5,476 nucleotides of DNA from an uncultured Gemella sp. (GTDB lineage: Bacteria > Bacillota > Bacilli > Staphylococcales > Gemellaceae). The position numbers and the translations under genes were made by a program. Shown one piece after another: positions 1-5,476 of the stretch; position 1 is the stretch's first letter; the number at the start of each line of letters is the position of its first letter. The notes beneath the pieces were generated by a model. It was given only the letters and a program-made list of their open reading frames with translations. It was not told where the DNA came from and did not search any database. The stretch covers positions 1-5,476 of the forward strand of contig CAMBPW010000068.1 in NCBI GenBank assembly GCA_945869755.1, given 5' to 3'.

Positions 1-13
1 AAAAACTGCAATT

Positions 14-1042
14 TTAGTAACCATAAATTTCTACTCCTTGTTTTTCTACAACTTCTCCTAATAAATATGCTTTTTCTCCTAGTTGTTCTGCTATTGATAA
101 AACTTTATTTTCATCTTCTTTATCAACAATAATGACAAAGCCAATGCCCATATTAAAAATGTTGTATGCTTCTTTTTTAGATATATTTCCTTTTTCTAAA
201 ATAAAATCAATTATTTCTGGTACTTTCACATTACTAACATCTATTTTAGCTCCTAAATTTCCTAATGTTCTTGGAATATTTTCGTAGAAACCTCCTCCTG
301 TTATGTGTGCCATTCCTTTTATTTTTAATTGTTCTTTTATAGCTTTTACTAATTTAACATAAATTTTTGTCGGCTCTAACAATAGTTCTCCTAAATTTTT
401 TGACAAACTGTAATTCTTGTTAATATCAAAATTATTTTCTTTAAATAAAACACTTCTTACTAAAGAATAACCGTTTGAATGAAATCCTGTAGATGCAAAA
501 CCAATTATTTTTTGTCCTACTGCAACGTCTTTTCCTGTAATTAAATCAGATTTATTACAAGCTCCTACTGCAAAACCTGCAATGTCATAATCTTCAATAG
601 AATACATATCTGGCATTTCTGCCGTTTCTCCACCTATTAATGCAGATTCTGACATTTCACAACCGTCTGCTACACCTTTTACTATTTGTTCTATTTTTTC
701 GGGGAAATTTTTTCCACAAGCTATATAATCTAAGAAAAATAATGGGTCTGCTCCTTGTGCAATAATATCATTCACACACATCGCTACAACATCTTGACCA
801 ATTGTATCGTGCTTATCTGCCATAAAAGCTAACATTAATTTAGTTCCTACTCCGTCTGTTCCTGATACTAATACTGGCTCTGTATATCCATATTTTGTTA
901 AATCAAAAACTCCACCAAAAGAACCGAACAAATCTACTGCTCCTTTGTTTTTTGTGCGTTCTATATGTTTTTTTATTCTTTCTACAGAATCATAACCAGC
1001 TTGTAAACTAACTCCTGAATTTGCATAACGTTCACTTGTCAT
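14..1042 (-). CDS. purM: Phosphoribosylformylglycinamidine cyclo-ligase (AIR synthetase)
   Basis: This cytosolic enzyme uses ATP to close the ring of FGAM and form AIR, the step directly after PurL. The protein is 342 residues, close to the usual ~345, and looks complete. Visible family signatures, in order, are the N-terminal AGYDSVERIKKH region (15-26), the nucleotide-binding SGTDGVGTKL (60-69), QGADPLFFLDYIACGK (96-111), GGETAEMPDMY (137-147), GFASTGFHSNGYSLVR (181-196), HITGGGFYENIPRTL (246-260) and NMGIGF (297-302). Together they span both halves of the PurM/AIRS fold. The ATG at 1040-1042 lies 9 nt after the purF stop. It is preceded by AAAGG about 12 nt upstream, with a GAG closer in, and the protein starts where family members usually do. 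The stop is TAA at 14-16. It is the last complete gene of the visible operon. Only 13 nt remain beyond it, so whether purN, purH or a terminator follows cannot be seen. Confidence 0.98.
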   Translation of the reverse strand: MTSERYANSGVSLQAGYDSVERIKKHIERTKNKGAVDLFGSFGGVFDLTKYGYTEPVLVSGTDGVGTKLMLAFMADKHDTIGQDVVAMCVNDIIAQGADPLFFLDYIACGKNFPEKIEQIVKGVADGCEMSESALIGGETAEMPDMYSIEDYDIAGFAVGACNKSDLITGKDVAVGQKIIGFASTGFHSNGYSLVRSVLFKENNFDINKNYSLSKNLGELLLEPTKIYVKLVKAIKEQLKIKGMAHITGGGFYENIPRTLGNLGAKIDVSNVKVPEIIDFILEKGNISKKEAYNIFNMGIGFVIIVDKEDENKVLSIAEQLGEKAYLLGEVVEKQGVEIYGY

Positions 1043-1051
1043 ATTTGTTCT

Positions 1052-2518
1052 CTACCTTTCTTTTTTAAAACGTTTTTGGTTTTCTTCTAAATATTGTTTT
1101 TGTATTTCTGTTAAATTATTTTTATAATCTTCTTCATAATCATAAAGACCTGCAACATAATCTCCAGTAAAACAATCCATACAAAGACCATTATAAGGTG
1201 CATCAAATTTTACACCTATTCCTTCAATAAGACCTTCTTCACTTAAAAATCCTAAAGAATCTGCATTTATATATTCTCGTATTTCATCAATTGTTTTATG
1301 TGCAGCAATTAATTCTTCTGTTGTAGAAATATCTATTCCATAAAAACTAGGGAAAATTAATCGTGGAGAAGCTATACGAACATGAACTTCTCTTGCTCCC
1401 GCCTCTTTCAAAAGTTGAACTATTCTTCCTGAAGTTGTTCCACGCACTATAGAATCATCTACCATAACGACACTTTTCCCAGATACAACACCTTTTACAG
1501 CTGATAACTTCATACGGACACCTTGTTCACGTAATTCTTGAGTTGGTTGAATAAAAGTTCTAGCTACATATTGATTTTTTATTAACCCCATTTCATAAGG
1601 TAACCCACTTGCCTCGGCATAACCACTTGCAGCTGATAAAGAAGAATTAGGAACTCCTATTACTATATCTGCATTAGGTGTTGGACATTCTTTTGCGAGT
1701 ATTTTTCCTGTATTTTTTCTAGCTGTATGAACATTTATTCCTGCAATATCAGAATCTGGTCTAGCAAAATAAACAAATTCCATCGCTTCTATTGCTACTA
1801 AAGTATTTTCTGTATATTTTTCTATAGTGTAACCATCTTTATTAATAATTACTAATTCTCCTGCTTTTATATTTCTTACAAATTCAGCACCAACTACATC
1901 TATCGCACAAGTTTCACTCGCTAAAACATAAGCTCCTATTTTTGTTCTTCCCATCACTAACGGTCTTAAACTATTTGGATCAACTGCTCCGTATAAATTT
2001 TCTTTATCAAGAAGTAAATAAGTAAATCCACCTCTTAATTGACGTAATCCATCTTTAATTTTTTCTTTAAAAGTTGTTTCTTTACTTCTTCTAATAAGAT
2101 GAATTAAAACTTCTGTATCTGATGTTGAATGAAAAATAGCTCCGTCTTGTTCTAAATTTTTTCGCAAAGTTTTTGCATTTATTAAATTTCCATTATGACA
2201 AATACCTACACTCATATCGTAAAAATGAAATAGAAATGGTTGGATATTTTGAATACTATTACTTCCTGACGTTGCATATCTTACGTGTCCAATAGCACTA
2301 TTTCCTATTAAATTGTTTAATTTTTCTTTATTAGAAAATACTTCTGCAAGAAGTCCTAAATCTCTATGCCCTCGTAATTTATTACCATCACTTGATACAA
2401 TTCCTGCTCCTTCTTGACCACGATGCTGTAAACTGTGCAACCCAAAATAAGTTATATTACTTGCATCGTTATGGTTATATATACCAAAAACACCACATTC
2501 TTCATTCAACTGTTTCAT
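1052..2518 (-). CDS. purF: Amidophosphoribosyltransferase (glutamine PRPP amidotransferase)
   Basis: This enzyme catalyses the committed first step: PRPP plus glutamine gives 5-phosphoribosylamine, glutamate and pyrophosphate. The 488 residues form an N-terminal Ntn-type glutaminase and a C-terminal phosphoribosyltransferase domain. Cys8, in NEECGVFGIY, is the expected nucleophile, exposed after removal of a 7-residue propeptide. Other glutaminase marks are HSLQHRGQEGAG (28-39), GHVRYAT (77-83), HNGNL (108-112) and STSDTEV (131-137). The PRPP-binding loop is VVMVDDSIVRGTTS (350-363, bases 1430-1471). The ATG at 2516-2518 has a strong AAGGAG six bases upstream, so the short propeptide is probably real. 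Oddly, two of the four B. subtilis iron-sulfur ligands are replaced: Cys236 corresponds to Glu244 and Cys382 to Ser391. The C-terminal pair remains as Cys446 and Cys449 (CMDC). The gene lies between purC and purM and ends in a Lys/Glu-rich tail with a TAG stop. In this family AMP and GMP usually inhibit the enzyme; that is family knowledge, not seen here. Confidence 0.98.
   Translation of the reverse strand: MKQLNEECGVFGIYNHNDASNITYFGLHSLQHRGQEGAGIVSSDGNKLRGHRDLGLLAEVFSNKEKLNNLIGNSAIGHVRYATSGSNSIQNIQPFLFHFYDMSVGICHNGNLINAKTLRKNLEQDGAIFHSTSDTEVLIHLIRRSKETTFKEKIKDGLRQLRGGFTYLLLDKENLYGAVDPNSLRPLVMGRTKIGAYVLASETCAIDVVGAEFVRNIKAGELVIINKDGYTIEKYTENTLVAIEAMEFVYFARPDSDIAGINVHTARKNTGKILAKECPTPNADIVIGVPNSSLSAASGYAEASGLPYEMGLIKNQYVARTFIQPTQELREQGVRMKLSAVKGVVSGKSVVMVDDSIVRGTTSGRIVQLLKEAGAREVHVRIASPRLIFPSFYGIDISTTEELIAAHKTIDEIREYINADSLGFLSEEGLIEGIGVKFDAPYNGLCMDCFTGDYVAGLYDYEEDYKNNLTEIQKQYLEENQKRFKKER
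1055..1059 (-). promoter_or_regulatory. Ribosome binding site of purM inside the end of purF
   Basis: The minus strand reads AAAGGTAGAGAACAAAT before the purM ATG. AAAGG lies in the last two purF codons, just before the TAG stop, at a rather long spacing of 12 bases. A GAG at 1050-1052 has a more usual spacing of 7 bases but pairs less well. Either could be used. Confidence 0.5.
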
Positions 2519-2524
2519 TTTCTT

Positions 2525-2530
2525 CTCCTT
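2525..2530 (-). promoter_or_regulatory. Ribosome binding site of purF
   Basis: The minus strand reads AAGGAG six bases before the purF ATG, a near-perfect Shine-Dalgarno sequence. Its first two bases belong to the purC stop codon. It is the strongest such site in the window. It fixes the purF start at 2518, and so the 7-residue propeptide, because no other start codon close upstream has a comparable site. Confidence 0.85.
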
Positions 2531-3248
2531 ATGATAATACTTTTTGCAATCTATTTAAAACTTCTTCGTAAGATTTTATAACATTTCCTAAATCTTGACG
2601 AAATCTATCTTTATCCAATTTTTCTAAGCTATTTTCATCCCATAATCTTGTTGAGTCGGGACTAATTTCATCAGCTAAAACTATATCTCCATTTGTTGTT
2701 AATCCAAATTCTATTTTGAAATCAACTAAAATTAAATTTGCTTTTGAAAATAAATTTTTTAATAAATCATTTATTAATAGTGCTTGTTTTTTTATTTCTA
2801 AAAGTTGTTCTTTTGTTGCTAATTGTAACGCAATAACATGACTAGAATTAATTAACGGATCGTTCAAACTGTCATTTTTATAAGATAATTCAAATACAGC
2901 TTCTTTAAAAATTTCTCCTTCTTCTGCTCCGTATTTTTTTACAAAACTTCCTGTTGCTCTATTTCTTACAATTACTTCCAACGGAAAAATTATTACTTTC
3001 TCACAAAGTTGCTCTCTATCATTTAATGTTTCAATCCAGTGTGTCTTAACACCATTTTCAATTAAATATTTATAAATTAGCGTAGAAATTTTATTATTCA
3101 ATATCCCTTTGCTTGGTAATTCATCTTTTTTTTCTCCATTAAATGCAGTAGCACTATCTTTATAATACATAATAATTTTAGAATTATCTGTCGTTTTATA
3201 AATTTGTTTTGCTTTTCCTTCATAAATTAAATTTCTTTTTTCTGTCAT
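2529..3248 (-). CDS. purC: Phosphoribosylaminoimidazole-succinocarboxamide synthase (SAICAR synthetase)
   Basis: This enzyme joins aspartate to CAIR using ATP and gives SAICAR. At 239 residues it has the usual length for the short, stand-alone bacterial form, with no PurE or PurK fusion. Visible motifs are the N-terminal nucleotide-binding LIYEGKAKQIYKT (7-19), SKGILNNKIS (46-55), the substrate-binding PLEVIVRNRATGSFVKKYG (89-107), DPLINSSH (130-137), LILVDFKIEFG (172-182) and the ATP/Mg-binding VLADEISPDSTRLWD (190-204). The ATG at 3246-3248 lies 3 nt after the purL stop. An AGG inside the last purL codon, six bases upstream, can serve as ribosome binding site, so translation is probably coupled to purL. 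The gene ends with TAA at 2529-2531, which overlaps the ribosome binding site of purF. I see no sign of damage or unusual composition compared with its neighbours. Confidence 0.98.
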   Translation of the reverse strand: MTEKRNLIYEGKAKQIYKTTDNSKIIMYYKDSATAFNGEKKDELPSKGILNNKISTLIYKYLIENGVKTHWIETLNDREQLCEKVIIFPLEVIVRNRATGSFVKKYGAEEGEIFKEAVFELSYKNDSLNDPLINSSHVIALQLATKEQLLEIKKQALLINDLLKNLFSKANLILVDFKIEFGLTTNGDIVLADEISPDSTRLWDENSLEKLDKDRFRQDLGNVIKSYEEVLNRLQKVLS

Positions 3249-3251
3249 TTT

Positions 3252-5476
3252 TTACCTACTATTATTTTTAAAATAATTTATTCCATTTTCAAATATTTCT
3301 TGAATTTTATTACCATCTATATTTTTATATAAACCGTCTGTATATCTTTCTGAATGACCCATTTTTCCAAAAATTTTCCCACATTTACTCGTTATGCCTT
3401 CTATTGCAAAATTAGAACCGTTAGGATTAAAGTTTTCGTGCATAGTTGGTGTTCCATCAAAATCAACATATTGTGTAGCTATTTGACCATTTTCTAATAA
3501 TTTTTGTAAAGTTTCATATGAAACTTTGAAAGAACCTTCTCCATGCGACATTGCAATATTATGAATAGAATTTTCTTCTATATTTTGTAACCACGGAGAG
3601 TGATTTGCAACAACTTTTGTTGGTACTATTTTTGAAATATGTCTATTTACATCGTTTCTAAATAATGTTGGGCTATCTGTTTTTACTGTATCAAATTTTC
3701 CGTACGGAAGTAATCCTGATTTTATAAGTGCTTGGAATCCATTGCAAATTCCTATTACTAAACAATCTCGTTCAATTAATTTTTCTATAGCTTTTTTTAT
3801 TTTTTTATTTTGTAAAAATACCGAAATATATTTTCCAGATCCATCTGGCTCATCTCCGGCAGAAAAACCTCCTGCTAAAGCTAATATGTGAGCTGTTTCT
3901 AACGATTTTTCTAGTTTTTCTATTGATTGTTCAAACATTTCTGTTGTTAATGTTCCAAGGGGTATAATTTCTACTTCTGCTCCTGCTCGTCTGAATGAAT
4001 TTTCTATATCATACTCACAGTTAGTTCCATAAAATACTGGTATTACTACTTTAGGTTTATTATTTTTTAAATCAAAATTTTGTTTAGGAATGAATTTTTC
4101 TTTTTTAACTTGTTTTAATTCTTCTAATTTATATTTATTATAATTTTCATCATATTTATAAATTGTTGGATAAACTTTTTCTAATGGTTTTTGCCACTCT
4201 TTTATTAATTGTTCTATTTCTATTTCTTCATCTTTAATTTTTATTTTATCTTCGATAGTTTTTCCAATTAATATAAATCTTTCATCTTCTAATTTTTCTT
4301 CTACTTCTATAACAAAAGAACCGTAATTTAATTTTGTTAATTTTTCTAAAATATTGTCATTTGTAATTTCAACACCTATTTTATTACCAAAAGAACTTGT
4401 AGCTAAAACTTCTGCTAAGCCCCCATTTTTTAAAGAAGAAATTGATTTTAATTTTCCTTGTTCTCGTAATTTTTCTATTAAATCAAAATTTTCTATTAAT
4501 TGATTGTAGTTTGGAATATAATTTTCTAATTGATTATGTTCTAATAAATATATGTAGTTATTTTTTTCTTTAAATTCTGGCGAAAGAACGCCTGAAACTT
4601 TTCCTGTTGTTAGTGCAAAAGAAATAAATGTTGGTGGCACTGTAATATTTTCAAAAGTTCCCGACATAGAATCTTTTCCACCTATTGCCGATAGTCCAAA
4701 TGCGTGTTGTGTTTCTATCGCTCCGAGTAAAGCTGAAAATGGTTTGCCCCATTTTTCTTCATCTTTTCCTAGTCTTTCAAAATATTCTTGGAAACTAAAT
4801 TTTGTTTTACGCCAATTTCCTCCCGTAGCAACTATTCTTGCTAAAGATTCTACTATTGCATAACTTGCTCCGTGATAAGGTGACCATTCTGTTAAATATG
4901 GGTTAAATCCGTGTGATAATAATGTTACTGTATTTGTATCGCCATTTCTAACTGAAACTTTCTGAACTGAACATTCTGCTTGGGTTTGTTGATATTTTCC
5001 TCCAAAAGGCATTAATACTGTTGTTTGTCCTATACTTGCATCAAACATTTCTACTAAACCTTGTTGGCTTGCTATATTTATATCTTTTAAAGTTTCTAAT
5101 ATTTGCTCTTTATAAGTTCTTGTTTCTTTTTTCTCAAATGGATTTTCTAAAGTTGGTTTTGTTACTAAAACTTCTGTTTTTGATTCTGCTCCATTTGTAT
5201 CTAAAAATTGTCTATCTAAATTTACAAAAACTTTATCTTTATAAGTCATTAAAACTTTCTTTTCTTCTGTTACATCTGCAACGTGTGTTACTTCAATATT
5301 TTCTTCTTCACAAAACTTCTTAAACTTAGCTATATCTTTTTCTTCTATTACGACAGCCATACGTTCTTGAGATTCTGATAAAGCTATCTCCATTCCTGTA
5401 AGTCCTAAATATTTAAGTGGTACTCTATCCAAATAAATATGAACACCGTCTGCTAATTCTCCAATAGCTACACTTA
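3252..5476 (-). CDS. purL: Phosphoribosylformylglycinamidine synthase, large single-chain form (5' end cut by window)
   Basis: This enzyme converts FGAR, ATP and glutamine to FGAM. The reading frame stays open to the right edge. A TTG at 5430-5432 is not the start: 14 more codons upstream read SVAIGELADGVHIY, a conserved PurL stretch that continues directly into LDRVPLKYLGLTG. About 740 residues are visible. Whole single-chain PurL is about 1,240-1,300, so roughly the first 500 residues are missing. The visible part starts late in the first AIRS-like half (ALSESQERM near 5360-5390). It continues with the second AIRS-like half, including ASIGQTTVLMPFGGKY near 5000-5045, SHGFNPYLTEWSPYHGASYA near 4855-4915 and IGGKDSMSGT near 4660-4690. 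A Lys/Glu-rich linker (about 4070-4290) follows, then a class I glutaminase domain (about 3255-4060). Its nucleophile is the Cys in GICNGFQAL (3744-3746), and the His and Glu of GHSERY (3348-3356) complete the triad. The fused glutaminase means this is not the separate PurS/PurQ/PurL system. Confidence 0.97.
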   Translation of the reverse strand, partial: SVAIGELADGVHIYLDRVPLKYLGLTGMEIALSESQERMAVVIEEKDIAKFKKFCEEENIEVTHVADVTEEKKVLMTYKDKVFVNLDRQFLDTNGAESKTEVLVTKPTLENPFEKKETRTYKEQILETLKDINIASQQGLVEMFDASIGQTTVLMPFGGKYQQTQAECSVQKVSVRNGDTNTVTLLSHGFNPYLTEWSPYHGASYAIVESLARIVATGGNWRKTKFSFQEYFERLGKDEEKWGKPFSALLGAIETQHAFGLSAIGGKDSMSGTFENITVPPTFISFALTTGKVSGVLSPEFKEKNNYIYLLEHNQLENYIPNYNQLIENFDLIEKLREQGKLKSISSLKNGGLAEVLATSSFGNKIGVEITNDNILEKLTKLNYGSFVIEVEEKLEDERFILIGKTIEDKIKIKDEEIEIEQLIKEWQKPLEKVYPTIYKYDENYNKYKLEELKQVKKEKFIPKQNFDLKNNKPKVVIPVFYGTNCEYDIENSFRRAGAEVEIIPLGTLTTEMFEQSIEKLEKSLETAHILALAGGFSAGDEPDGSGKYISVFLQNKKIKKAIEKLIERDCLVIGICNGFQALIKSGLLPYGKFDTVKTDSPTLFRNDVNRHISKIVPTKVVANHSPWLQNIEENSIHNIAMSHGEGSFKVSYETLQKLLENGQIATQYVDFDGTPTMHENFNPNGSNFAIEGITSKCGKIFGKMGHSERYTDGLYKNIDGNKIQEIFENGINYFKNNSR
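3255..3257 (-). promoter_or_regulatory. Weak ribosome binding site of purC inside purL
   Basis: The minus strand reads AGTAGGTAAAAAATG across the junction. The AGG is the last sense codon of purL, the TAA is its stop, and the purC ATG follows after three bases. Spacing from AGG to ATG is six bases. The core is short, which fits translation coupled to the ribosomes that finish purL; the coupling is inferred. Confidence 0.55.

Noticed and set aside
1..13. Possible terminator or next gene after purM; the minus strand ends in a short T run.
   Set aside because: Only 13 bases are visible, with no stem before the T run. T runs are common in DNA this AT-rich.
1043..3251. Regulatory elements (promoter, PUR box, riboswitch) between the genes.
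   Set aside because: The gaps of 3, 10 and 9 nt are too short to hold such elements and contain only stop codons and ribosome binding sites.
3776..3825. Poly-T/poly-A tracts that could suggest slippage or a frameshift in purL.
   Set aside because: The reading frame is intact through the tracts and translates to conserved glutaminase-domain sequence on both sides.
5021..5323. Plus-strand open frame of 100 codons, rich in Leu and Phe.
   Set aside because: It lies fully antisense to conserved purL. The Leu/Phe-rich product is what the complement of A-rich coding sequence gives, and it is not a believable membrane protein gene. I see no good ribosome binding site for it.
5430..5432. TTG as a possible start codon giving a shorter, 726-residue PurL.
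   Set aside because: The frame stays open to the window edge, and the 14 upstream codons encode the conserved SVAIGELADGVHIY stretch of PurL, so this TTG is an internal Leu codon.

Overview
The window holds part of a de novo purine biosynthesis operon, with every gene on the minus strand. Transcription runs from the right edge to the left in the order purL (5' end cut off by the window) - purC - purF - purM. Almost every base is coding. The gaps are only 3 nt (purL/purC), 10 nt (purC/purF) and 9 nt (purF/purM), so a single polycistronic message is very likely. No promoter, PUR box, riboswitch, terminator, RNA gene, mobile element or repeat array is visible. The regulatory 5' end of the operon must lie to the right of the window, and more genes may follow to the left.

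The DNA is strongly AT-rich, with A/T-ending codons and many Lys, Ile, Asn and Glu residues. Together with AAGGAG-type ribosome binding sites and the protein types, this suggests a low-GC Firmicute or a similar anaerobe. PurF is of the Bacillus/Streptococcus class with a propeptide and a NEEC start. PurL is the large single-chain form known from streptococci, clostridia, fusobacteria and proteobacteria, not the split PurS/PurQ/PurL set of Bacillus. Many stretches of PurF and PurL resemble streptococcal proteins as I remember them, but the gene order and high AT content do not let me name a genus.

The four products cover non-consecutive steps of the path to IMP. PurF commits PRPP and glutamine to phosphoribosylamine (step 1). 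PurL converts FGAR to FGAM (step 4). PurM closes the imidazole ring to give AIR (step 5). PurC makes SAICAR from CAIR and aspartate. purD, purN or purT, purE/K, purB and purH are not in view.

This is ordinary core metabolism; I do not see an undescribed system. The observation most worth a second look is that PurF lacks two of the four cysteines that bind the [4Fe-4S] cluster in Bacillus subtilis PurF, while it keeps the propeptide-type N-terminus and the C-terminal CxxC.
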